Shown piece by piece: positions 1 to 7,205 of a stretch of 11,470 nt of DNA. The notes beneath the pieces were generated by a model. That model was given only the letters and a program-made list of their open reading frames with translations. It did no database searches and was not told the origin of the DNA. The position numbers and the translations under genes are program-made. Source of the DNA: UBA6263 sp049305865 (GTDB lineage Bacteria; Patescibacteriota; Gracilibacteria; Absconditabacterales; Absconditicoccaceae); contig JBAQPP010000030.1 of NCBI GenBank assembly GCA_049305865.1, forward strand, positions 1-11,470, in the 5' to 3' direction. Within the stretch, counting starts at the first letter, position 1; every line of letters starts with the position of its first letter.

Positions 1-399
1 GATTGAAAACTATTGAGTTTAGAAGATCTTAAAATATGGAAAAGAGCTAGAAAATGAATAATTGTAATGACCGGTAATGCAAAACTAGAGTGATGAATTA
101 GTATAATAGAATGAGCAATAAGGATAAGATATCCAGACTGAGAAATAAAAACATTACATTCAAACGATATACGTCTTGATGAACCAGAAAGTCCATTGCA
201 TAAAATGGTAGATAAAGAAATAGATATTATCTATAGACCTTGGGAAGAAAAAGACGAAAACATGAAATACAAAGAAGATAGAAAAAAAGCTCAAAAAGAA
301 GAAGAAAGATTAAATACACAACAAACCCTTATAGAAGATGTAGATTGAAATACAGAATTATCATCAGAAGAAAATAAAGAAATCACTGAATCTGAATAA
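1..399 (+). CDS. 3' end of an unrecognised protein with a charged C-terminal tail (partial)
   Basis: The frame is open from the left edge and ends at tandem TAA TAA codons; with TGA read as Gly it gives 132 residues. The start is not in the window. The first part (about residues 1-62) looks like a compact, beta-rich fold, with alternating hydrophobic residues around TGNAKLEGG and IEGAIRIRYPDGEIKTL. The rest is highly charged, with a Lys/Glu-rich, probably helical stretch (about 82-105) and an acidic tail ending in TESE. The beta part loosely recalls OstA/LptA-type or SH3-like modules, but the likeness is too weak to name a family. It precedes the protease gene by 45 bases on the same strand and may be in the same transcript. 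Five in-frame TGA codons rule out a standard-code reading. That it is coding is fairly sure; its function is unknown. Confidence 0.7.
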
Positions 400-444
400 T
401 AACAACATATAAGTTTCCTAACTTTTTTACATCTTGCATTTTTC

Positions 445-1617
445 ATGTCACAAAAAAAAATAATAACTTTTTCATTGAGCTGACTTTTATTTGTAATTAT
501 TTGATTTATCTTAGCTTATGTCGTTTTTGATTTAAGATTGGTAAATTTCAAGAAGGAAATACTACAAGCAGTAAAATCAAATACTATAATAGGTCTTCCA
601 GATTCTGATAATAAATCAGATTTATGAGATTTTGAGAAAAAAATAACAAACAATATTCAAAGTATTAAACAATCCATTGTACATATTGTAGGTATCCAAA
701 CAATAGGCGGATATTTAAACAATTCTGGATTGTCGTTAAATAGCTGAATAGTGGAGAATCAGAAAGTAGAAACAGCATGATGAAACGGGATAATAATAAG
801 TGAAGATGGATTTATAATTACCAATAAACATGTAGTTTCACAACCCAATATGGAATATAAGATAATAGATTTTTGGTGAAATATATATAAGTTAGACAAA
901 ATACGATCTGATAGTAATACGGATTTTGCTATTATAAAAGTAAAAGATCAAAATTGAAATAATGCAAAAGATATGTTTCCAACAAACATTATCTCATCAA
1001 GGGCTAAAGTACAGATAGGCCAGTGGGTGTTTGCAATATGAAATACATCATCAGAAAATATAAATGCGGTAACGATGTGAATAATAAGTGCCAAGAATAA
1101 GAAAGTATGATGAATCAAAAATATAATATGATTGTATCAAACTGATGCTTCATTATCTGTATGAAATAGTTGATGACCACTGATAAATACAAATTGAGAA
1201 GTTATAGGTATAAGCACAGCTATAGATAACTGAGAGCAATCTACGTCTTATGTATTGCCCATAACAAAAGAGTTTATAAGCTGGATATTCACTAGTATAC
1301 AAAGAAATTGAAAAATATCATACCCATCACTTTGATTTAATTTTATAGAAATCAATACAACAAATAAAAATGAATTAAAAGTAGATACAACCAATTGAAT
1401 CATCATAACAGAAATAATTAATGATTCAGAAGCTTCAAAAAAATGAATTAAAGTCTGAGATATTATCACATGAATAAATGGCAATGAAATAAATAACGAT
1501 AATCCATTTCTGTATCAATTATACTGATATAATTTTTGAAATAAGATTGTCCTAAATATACAAAGATGATCAAAAAAGATCGATATAGATGTTTTTTTGG
1601 GTGAAAATAATCAATAA
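445..1617 (+). CDS. htrA: HtrA/Deg-family serine protease, membrane-anchored, with a PDZ domain
   Basis: A trypsin-like quality-control protease that degrades misfolded proteins outside the cytoplasmic membrane. The 390-residue product has an N-terminal membrane anchor (about residues 6-28), then a chymotrypsin-fold domain (about 100-280) with an intact triad: His129 in TNKHVVS, Asp160 in NTDFAIIKV and Ser242 in VGNSGGPL. A single C-terminal PDZ domain follows (about 295-385, with GIIITEI and KKGIKVGDIITGINGNEI). Length and layout fit DegS/HtrA-type proteins with one PDZ domain. About 27 in-frame TGA codons stand for Gly, including both glycines after the catalytic Ser and the oxyanion-hole region, so with a standard code it would look like a pseudogene. 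The ATG at 445 is chosen because it starts just before the anchor; tandem stops lie 45 bases upstream in the same frame. No Shine-Dalgarno sequence is visible. One CGA (904-906) may encode Trp instead of Arg. The family call is certain; the exact Deg subtype is not. Confidence 0.96.
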
Positions 1618-1680
1618 ATATATATTTTCTATTAAAATATAATAATGTAAAGATAACTTTATCATCTATTGGTCCAAAAG

Positions 1681-1709
1681 TTGAAACAATGGTTTTTTTT
1701 AGATATAAC
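1681..1709 (+). promoter_or_regulatory. Candidate sigma-70-type promoter for the TPR-ftsX pair
   Basis: TTGAAA at 1681-1686 and TATAAC at 1704-1709 are separated by 17 bases, close to the bacterial consensus. They lie in the 126-base gap between the protease and TPR genes. Transcription would start near 1716, about 28 bases before the TPR start codon. Nothing else is seen in this gap and no clear terminator follows the protease gene. In DNA this AT-rich such matches can arise by chance. Confidence 0.5.
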
Positions 1710-1743
1710 TAAACTAACAAGTTTTATAAGATAATATTGGTTT

Positions 1744-2379
1744 ATGAATTATATACCCCAATCTCTAGTAGATGAGATAGAACAGCTAAAAGAATTATGA
1801 AAATTTGATGATGCCATCAAAAAAATTAATAGCATACTATTTAGGGATCCAAGCAATGAAGATGCATTACTACAAGTGGCAGATATACAATATAGAAGAT
1901 GAGAAATTACAAAAGCATGAAAAGCAATAGATTTTCTGAATGCAAAGAAAAAAAATGAAGATCCATTATGATTATATATCAAATGAATTCTTGAAATGGA
2001 AAAAAATCATCGATTAGAAGCCAAAAAATATTTACAAAAAGCCCTAGAGCTTACGCATGCAGAGAATCATGAAATCATGAGATGTTATGGTTTATGTGAA
2101 TATCGATATGGGAATAGGGAAAAATGATTATGATTACTCAAAGATTCTTTTAGCATAAACAATAAAGATGCCGAAGTTATATATAATCTGATTGAACTTT
2201 ATATATTGGAACACAAATATGCTAAAGCAAAAAGTATGATAGATTATTATCATAGAAATCACGAAAAATTACAAACAATAGACAAAGAAATTACATATTA
2301 TGATAAAAAAATTACACTATTAGAAAGATTTGTAAAAACACAAACAATTTTTAATATAACAAAAGAACAGTTTAAATAA
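1744..2379 (+). CDS. Tetratricopeptide (TPR) repeat protein
   Basis: The 211-residue product is wholly alpha-helical in character and is built of TPR-like helix pairs. Examples are LKELGKFDDAIKKINSILFRDPSN near residues 15-38 (the typical A-A-P pattern with Pro closing the unit), VADIQYRRGEITKAGKAIDFL, KGILEMEKNHRLEAKKYLQKALEL, and a fourth unit around CEYRYGNREKGLGLLKDSFSIN. No signal peptide or membrane segment is visible, so it is probably a cytoplasmic protein-interaction scaffold; the partner is unknown. It ends 13 bases before ftsX, which suggests co-transcription and perhaps a link with cell division or envelope work, although that is inference from position only. Two CGA codons (2011-2013, 2104-2106) would be Trp in the Absconditabacterales code. 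The fold assignment is good; the role is unknown. Confidence 0.85.
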
Positions 2380-2392
2380 TAAAAAAACTACA

Positions 2393-3331
2393 ATGAAATA
2401 CATATCTAAACTCACAAAACATGAAGTAAATTCCATATTCAAAATCTATTGAAAAGAATTATTTGGAGTCTGATTTTTAGTATGATTTTTATTCTTCTTG
2501 TTAAATGTATTTTTATGACTATCTATCTATACATCCAGTCTTTCAGATACATTAAAAGATAAATTAGGAATATATTTTTATATTAGAGATGTGCCTTGAG
2601 AAGAAAATAGTACTTATAAAAAAATAATTACATTAAAAGAAGATTTAGAGAAGCAAGGGCTTAAAGTAGCATTCTCATCGAAAGAAGATGCTTTTAAGTT
2701 TCTAGAAAAAAGAGTCCCAGAGCTTATAACAAATCTAAAAAAGTTTGATATAAAAAATCCACTTCCAGCGACATTATATGTTATGTTCCAAAATGATAAT
2801 CAATACGAAACTCTAAAAAATTCCATACTTAAATATAAAGATATAATATTAAATATAAAAGATATAGATGAATCAAGCACATTAAAACAACAAGAAAACA
2901 GGGTACTGAATATAATAAATTTCACAAATTTCATTATGATTCTATCCTATACTCTTATAGTAGTTCTATGACTGATTATATTAGCATTCTTACTATTTCT
3001 AGTAAATAGTATATTCAATACATTCCATACAGATCTATCAATAAAGAAAATACTATGAGCAACTAGTAATCAGATAAAAGAAAGTTTCTTACGGATACTA
3101 CTTATGACAATAGGGATAGCGTTTGTATTTAATATTGTGCTATTATGAATTAGTTGATATATTAGCTGATTTTATTTAGATAAGTTATTTGAATTTAGTT
3201 TATGATCATATATATTTAGCAATATATTTACTATAGTCATAGTCTTAATAATAGAGATGGCAGTTACAGTATGAATATCATTCTATAGCTCATCTGTACT
3301 TATAAAGAACATTAATGAGAAATTACATTAA
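2393..3331 (+). CDS. ftsX: Cell-division ABC transporter permease FtsX
   Basis: FtsX is the membrane half of the FtsEX complex, an ABC-type machine that switches on peptidoglycan hydrolases at the division site instead of transporting a solute. The 312-residue product has the expected layout: a cytoplasmic N-terminus, TM1 (about residues 23-46), an extracellular domain of about 125 residues with the family motif NPLPATLYV (from 122), TM2 (about 180-208), a cytoplasmic loop with KKILGATSNQI (from 218) that matches the conserved Gly-Ala-Thr coupling region, TM3 (about 233-258) and TM4 (about 272-300). Its length is typical. The start ATG lies 13 bases after the TPR stop. Its partner ATPase gene ftsE, usually just upstream, is not in this window. 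A CGG codon (3092-3094) at the start of TM3 could be Trp, which would suit the membrane setting. Confidence 0.93.
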
Positions 3332-3344
3332 AAAAAATATTATC

Positions 3345-3378
3345 AAAAAAAGGACCCCCAATAAAGGAGTCTTTTTTT
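3345..3378. terminator. Bidirectional rho-independent terminator between convergent operons
   Basis: Seven A (3345-3351), then arm GACCCC (3353-3358), a loop of 7 (3359-3365), arm GGAGTC (3366-3371) and seven T (3372-3378). As minus-strand RNA the stem has six pairs including one G-U. As plus-strand RNA the same position is a C-A mismatch, so the structure is stronger for the ribosomal-protein operon arriving from the right than for ftsX arriving from the left. The A and T tracts give both transcripts a U-run. Confidence 0.8.
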
Positions 3379-3401
3379 CTTGTAAAATCTTTTTTAAGAT
3401 G

Positions 3402-3581
3402 CTACTGAGAGAATAAAAGCATAAAAAATTCATCATCTTTTTCCTTCTTATGCCTCTTTTGCCTTGCCTCTTCTGCAGCTGCAGCATATTCGCCATCATA
3501 TTCTTCCCTGGCAGCTACAACCATAGCTTGTATCAAGCTATTTTTTGCAAGATCCTGATCTTTTTTTTCGGATGTTTCCAT
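3402..3581 (-). CDS. Small charged protein of 59 residues, unknown function
   Basis: An ATG at 3581 opens a 59-codon frame ending in TAG. The product is rich in Ala, Glu and Lys: an N-terminal METSEKKDQD, a likely amphipathic helix with AAAAEEARQKRHKKEKDD near residues 33-50, and a short hydrophobic end, EFFMLLFSQ. It contains no TGA and no canonical motif I recognise. It starts 35 bases after the rplA stop on the same strand and ends about 24 bases before the terminator hairpin, so it is probably the last gene of the secE-nusG-rplK-rplA transcript. Its base composition is less AT-rich than its neighbours. Support is the operon position, the regular codon pattern and the clean fit between rplA and the terminator; there is no homology evidence. 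Confidence 0.6.
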   Translation of the reverse strand: METSEKKDQDLAKNSLIQAMVVAAREEYDGEYAAAAEEARQKRHKKEKDDEFFMLLFSQ

Positions 3582-3616
3582 AAGACAAATATTTAAGTTT
3601 ATTTTTATTTATCAAA

Positions 3617-4294
3617 TTAACATTCAACTTGTATTCATGGACTCATAGTAGTAGATAATACAATTTTCTTTAATAATTTTCATTTTACTCAAGCAGGTTT
3701 ATTATCTTCTATAGCCTTTATAAAAGAATTTATATTCTCTTCTATCTTAGCCGCATCAAAAGATAATTTTCCGATCCCCGCATGTATATTTCATGTTTTA
3801 TCTAGTCTAAATTCTATTTTTCATTTTTTGATTTCTTGTACTGTTTGTGCTATATTTGGAGTTACAGTACCAGCTTTAGGACTAGGCATAAGTCATTTAG
3901 GACCAAGTTGTTTAGCAACCACTACAAGATCTCTTATGCTATCAGGAGTAGTAACTAATATATCAAAATCAAATTTATTGTTTTTAATATCATTAAGTAA
4001 AGTTTCATGTCAGACTATATCAGCTCATGATTTTTTAGCTTCATCTATTTTATCATCAGAAACAAACACAGCTACTCTTTTTGTTTTTCAAGTACCATGT
4101 GGTAAGATAGTAGTTGCTCTGATTATCTGATCATTATACTTTGGATTAGCATTTGTTTTTATAGCTATATCCACAGTTGGATCAAACTTTGTAATGTTAA
4201 CTTTCTTTAATAATTCTACTGCTTCTTGTACAGTATAAAGTTTCATTGAGTCTACATGTTTTTTTGACTCATCATACTTTTTTCAATGATTCAT
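3617..4294 (-). CDS. rplA: 50S ribosomal protein L1
   Basis: L1 binds 23S rRNA helices 76-78 at the mobile L1 stalk, which moves deacylated tRNA out through the E site; in many bacteria it also represses its own L11-L1 message. The 225-residue product matches the family along its length: N-terminal KYDESKKHVDS, YTVQEAVELLKKVN, the strand LPHGTGKTKRVAVF (about 70-83), SGADIVG, the Gly-Pro loop QLGPKGLMPSPKAGTV (about 130-145) and the C-terminal NINSFIKAI followed by STTMSPGIQV. Length is close to the usual 225-235. The Gly residues of GTGK, PKG and SPG are encoded by TGA. The ATG at 4294 fits the family start. It follows rplK by 72 bases, a gap that holds a possible hairpin. Confidence 0.97.
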
Positions 4295-4318
4295 TTTTAA
4301 ATAATTTAATATATAAAA

Positions 4319-4346
4319 GTGGTCAACGAACAATAAGTTCTACCAC
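4319..4346 (-). promoter_or_regulatory. Candidate mRNA hairpin in the rplK-rplA gap
   Basis: In the minus-strand transcript, GTGGT pairs with ACCAC (4342-4346 with 4319-4323) and the inner GAAC pairs with GTTC (4337-4340 with 4328-4331). A five-base loop closes it, and an asymmetric internal loop (one base against four) separates the two helices. Two short helices around an asymmetric loop is the general shape of L1-binding sites, but I cannot confirm the conserved loop bases. It could instead be a processing or stability element. Confidence 0.4.
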
Positions 4347-4366
4347 ATTAATGACTAATTTTTTAA

Positions 4367-4810
4367 TTAAGCTTCTATTTCCACTCACATGTTTTTTGCA
4401 GTACCTGTTATTATTTTCATTGCTCATTGTATATCGTTGGAATTCATATCAGGCATTTTTATCTCTGCTATTTCTTGCAAATCTTTTTTAGAAAGTGTTC
4501 ATATCTTTGTTTTATTTGGTTCTCAAGATCAAGTCTTTTGAGCTATTTTCCATAAAATAAGATTAGATGTTACTGGTAATCAAATATCCAAAGCAAATGT
4601 TCTATCAGCGTAGACGGTTACTTTTACTTTTATCTTAACTTCAAATGCACCAAACTGTTTCATATAATCTCACGTTTTTTCATTAAATTCTTTTATAAAT
4701 TGTCATATATTGACTCAGTTTGCTCAAAGCATAGGTCAAAGTGGAGGAGCTGGTTGAGCTTTTCATGCAGGTACTTCTAAATTTAGAATATTCATAATTT
4801 TTCAAGCCAT
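4367..4810 (-). CDS. rplK: 50S ribosomal protein L11
   Basis: L11 binds the GTPase-associated centre of 23S rRNA and helps elongation and release factors act. The 147-residue product has the Pro-rich N-terminal domain with PAGKAQPAPPLGPMLGANG (about residues 15-33) and NIGQFIKEFNEKT, then the linker and C-terminal RNA-binding domain with VYADRTFALDIGLPVTS, KTGSGEPNKTKIGTLSKKDL, MPDMNSNDIQGAMKIITGTAKNMGVEI. These follow the L11 family in order, including the final GTA.NMG. signature. Most of the glycines are TGA codons. It starts 11 bases after the membrane-protein gene upstream and precedes rplA, as in nearly all bacteria. A TGG Trp at LILWKIAQ, where Lys is common, is slightly odd. Confidence 0.97.
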
Positions 4811-4821
4811 TTTTAATAATA

Positions 4822-5511
4822 TTAATCAATAAATAAATTTTGTAAATAAGTCTTAGACTTATGATATAATGTATAATCAACCTGTAGAAGCCAGGTATCT
4901 TTACCTATGTAAACAATTATCAACACTATTTTATTTTTATACTCAGGTAGATTAATAAACGTAATTTTATCACCAAATAATTTGTTCTTTAATATTTCTT
5001 GTTCGGTGTTTATTGTATATATATTTCATCATAACTTTCTTGCAATACTTACTATATCATACTTAAAATCTCATAAATAAACATAATAAATTCATTTCTG
5101 GTCTTCCAAAATATACTTATATGCAATTCATAGTTTTTCTATAGATTCCAATATTCAATAGAATAATTTAGTTCCAGACAGATATTTGATTGTATTGGAC
5201 CCGGTTTTAATTGAAATATTTCAAGTAACAGAATTTGTATTTCAAGTCATCAAATATCCAGTTAAAACATTATTCTTAATCAATCATAACATTTCTTTAC
5301 CTGTTTGATTACTAGATCCCAAAGAGCCAACCAATTGCTTCTCATTACCATTTTTCACATATATCTGAGTAGATCATTTATCAATAGTTCACTCTATTTT
5401 ATTTCTTATCTGTATTCACTTCACTTGATAAAACAAAGCATATACAACCAAAAGAGACAGAAACAAAACAATAGTTGATAATTTTAATATTCTTCTTTCT
5501 AGCTGATGCAT
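4822..5511 (-). CDS. Unrecognised single-pass membrane protein between nusG and rplK
   Basis: With TGA as Gly, an ATG at 5511 opens 229 residues ending in TAA. The N-terminus is basic (QLERRILK) and followed by one hydrophobic segment (about residues 11-30), so the rest is probably outside the membrane, anchored by an uncleaved signal. The exposed part has short Gly/Ser/Asn-rich stretches (SLGSSNQTGKEM, TGNTNSVTGNISIKTGSN) and a later mixed alpha/beta region with YIYKYILEDQ-like and VYLGDFKYDIVSIARKLGG sequence. No family was recognised. It sits 28 bases after nusG and 11 before rplK, so it is almost certainly co-transcribed with ribosomal-protein genes. The frame is supported by many TGA codons in plausible Gly positions and by tight spacing on both sides. 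Its last 90 bases could also form RNA hairpins. Confidence 0.8.
4846..4906 (-). promoter_or_regulatory. Cluster of possible RNA hairpins ahead of rplK
   Basis: In the minus-strand transcript AGGTA can pair with TACCT (4902-4906 with 4893-4897), or ACCTG with CAGGT (4892-4896 with 4880-4884). The two stems share AGGT at 4893-4896 of the plus strand and exclude each other. A third perfect stem, ATAAGTC/GACTTAT with a three-base loop, follows at 4846-4862, ending 36 bases before the rplK start. The geometry resembles an attenuator or the autoregulatory leader often found before rplK, but it lies inside coding sequence and may be chance. Confidence 0.35.
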
Positions 5512-5539
5512 AATTATCTTATCTTTAGATAAAACACTA

Positions 5540-6121
5540 CTAATTCAATAATTCTATTTTATCAACATCCACAACAACTGGAGTAAGTCTTCAAAGCATT
5601 TCTATATTTACGATTACTGTTCATTTTTCTAAATCAATATCTCTTACGTTTCATTTCATTCATTTAAAATCTCACGTTTTTAAGAGTACTACATCATTTT
5701 TTTTATATGGTATAGTCAATTCTGATCTTTCTTGAGATTTTAATATTTGTTCCATCATAGCATTATACTCTAGATCTGTCAATGGGACTGGACGAGTTTC
5801 AGCTCATACAATCAATCTTACTCAAGGAGTATTCCTGACAACGTACCATATTTTATCGTTCATTTTAGATTTAATAAATACATATCATGGATATAGTTTC
5901 TTTTGTTTAATTACCTTTTCTCATTTCTTCATGGAAGTTTCATTTATCATAGGAGATATATAATCTACTATATCTTCAGATAGTCATTGTTTAGTTATTC
6001 TTTCTCTTAAATTTTCTATAACTAATGATTCTTGTCATGATACAACACTTAAAACATATCGTTTTAAAGAATTATCTTCTATCTGTTTTTTGATTTCGAC
6101 GGTATTTATATCTTTTTGCAT
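5540..6121 (-). CDS. nusG: Transcription termination/antitermination factor NusG
   Basis: NusG binds the RNA polymerase clamp, promotes processive elongation and connects polymerase to Rho or the ribosome. The 193-residue product has an N-terminal NGN domain, with YVLSVVSGQESLV (about 22-34), KLYPGYVFIK (about 75-84) and IWYVVRNTPGV (about 91-101), then RPVPLTDLEYNAMM, and a C-terminal KOW domain (about 139-190) with VVLLKTGDFKGMKGNVRDID and IEMLGRLTPVVV. Order and length are normal. Residue 21, directly before YVLSVVSGQE, is encoded by CGA (6059-6061); NusG proteins have a conserved Trp there (WYVV in E. coli), so CGA probably means Trp in this organism. The gene lies 23 bases after secE and heads the usual nusG-rplK-rplA order, with one extra gene inserted. 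Confidence 0.96.
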
Positions 6122-6144
6122 AAAAAAAATTTATTTAATAAAGA

Positions 6145-6381
6145 TTAAGACATGCTATTATAAAAAAGTTTATATATTGATGAAAAGACAGTATCTGTTA
6201 AAACAAAATAAGCTCAGGCAACTATTACTAATCAAAAAATAGCAGCAGTCAAAGTAATGTATTGTTTTCTATCTGGACGCTTCAACTTTTTAACGGTTTC
6301 TAAGCTGTCATAAATAAATTTCATCATAATCGAAAAAGTTACTCAAATAAAGTCTATTACTTTTACAAATCCAGCCCTCAT
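6145..6381 (-). CDS. secE: Protein translocase subunit SecE
   Basis: SecE is the small clamp subunit of the SecYEG export channel. The 78-residue product has the bacterial SecE form: an amphipathic surface helix ending in LETVKKLKRPDRKQY (about 27-41), then one membrane helix (about 43-62, with AAIFGLVIVAGAYFVL) and a short outer tail. The conserved Pro after the amphipathic helix is present (Pro36); the Trp that often precedes it is Arg, encoded by CGT. Position directly before nusG strongly supports the call. The ATG at 6381 is only about 9 bases from the expected transcription start of the candidate promoter, so the in-frame ATGs at residues 19 or 20, giving a more usual length of about 60, remain possible. 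Confidence 0.88.
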
Positions 6382-6396
6382 TTTCAAGGGGAATTG

Positions 6397-6402
6397 ATTA
6401 TA
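6397..6402 (-). promoter_or_regulatory. Candidate -10 box for the secE-nusG-rplK-rplA operon
   Basis: A perfect TATAAT on the minus strand lies in the 69-base gap between the MEMO-like gene and secE. Transcription would start near 6390, leaving a leader of about 9 bases before the chosen secE start. No good -35 box is seen 16-18 bases upstream. Read-through from the MEMO-like gene is an alternative. Confidence 0.4.
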
Positions 6403-6450
6403 TATTCAAACATGGGGCTTGGATGATTAAATTATAGCATTTTCTATAAA

Positions 6451-7173
6451 TTATTTTGCTACTGCCGATAAATAAACCGCCAAATCCTTATAGTCTCAAG
6501 AAACTTGATAAGAGTCAGTTTGTGCTAATATTTTTACATCTAATAACTTAGCTTTTACGTAAGCAGAAAACATATTAAATACTACATTATCTGATACAAA
6601 ACTATAATTTAATTGTTCAGTTCATTCTTTTTTATCATTTATTAGTATTTTTTCATCTTTATTTACAAGATTGATATCAGAAACAAAGACCAGATTAAAA
6701 TCAGATTTTATATCAAATTCTCATATAAATTTTATAAATTTTATTTTACTTACTTTTGATCATACAAACATTGGAATTATTTGTTTAGTATCAAATAATA
6801 TTCTTAAATAATTTAATTGAGAATTTATATTTTCAATACCGTATTCACACATTTCAATAAAATTAAATTTATTTTCTAATATTTTTAATTTTTTATCAAA
6901 GTCCCATTTTTTACCCAAAAAAGGTCATATAGATCTATTATAAAGCATTATTTTATCGTCAGATTTTCATTCAAAGACTAAAATAATTTTCTTCTTATTT
7001 TTAAGTCATCGGTATGAAGCTGCTTGTAAAATACCAGTATAGAAATGATATCCAGCAGGTAAAAAAGCAACATCAAAAACTCTAGAAATATTTTTTACAA
7101 TACTTTTTGCTCAAAATAAATAAGAAAGCGTATGCTCCATTACTACTTCATGATCTACTACAAACTCTTTCAT
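6451..7173 (-). CDS. MEMO-family protein (AmmeMemoRadiSam protein B-like), metal ligands lost
   Basis: The 240-residue product follows the MEMO family (structurally related to extradiol dioxygenases) from end to end. FLPAGYHFYTGILQAASY (about 37-54) aligns with the PHAGYxYSG...AAxAY strand-turn. KKIILVFEGKSD aligns with the ILGPNH strand, EYGIENINSQLNYL with EHSIExQLPFL, IIPMFVG with the IVPILVG strand, VFVSDINLVN with VISSDLSH, and SYQVSGDYKDLAVYLSAVA with the C-terminal SGDxSGDxxxVVGYxA. The His of HAGY (Pro39 here), of GPNH, of EHS and of SSDxSH are all replaced, and no Cys is seen near the position of human Cys244. So the metal site of MEMO is gone and a catalytic role is unlikely; binding or regulation is more probable. 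It lies 32 bases after the winged-helix gene and 69 bases before secE. Neither AMMECR1 nor radical-SAM genes, the usual partners of bacterial MEMO, are in the window. The match is from memory of the family pattern, not a search. Confidence 0.72.
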
Positions 7174-7205
7174 TAATTTTTTATTGATTTATTATTAAAA
7201 TTTTT

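Noticed and set aside
445..1617. The protease gene as a pseudogene full of stop codons
   Set aside because: Every apparent stop is TGA at a plausible or conserved Gly position and the triad is intact; the same pattern holds in the ribosomal-protein genes.
1248..1982. Minus-strand open stretches at 1248-1484 and 1749-1982
   Set aside because: They lie opposite the protease and TPR genes and have the hydrophobic, low-complexity look of antisense frames.
2783..2971. A separate small gene inside ftsX
   Set aside because: It is simply the internal in-frame piece of ftsX between two TGA glycine codons.
3828..4491. Plus-strand open stretches at 3828-4130 and 4246-4491
   Set aside because: They are antisense to rplA and rplK, which are certain by homology; no family resemblance in the plus-strand reading.
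4683..4880. Short minus-strand frame across the rplK start as a separate gene
   Set aside because: It is an out-of-frame overlap of rplK and the membrane-protein gene; both of those have better support.
6382..6450. A tRNA gene ahead of secE, as in many bacteria
   Set aside because: The gap is only 69 bases, and no acceptor stem, anticodon arm or GTTC loop can be folded.
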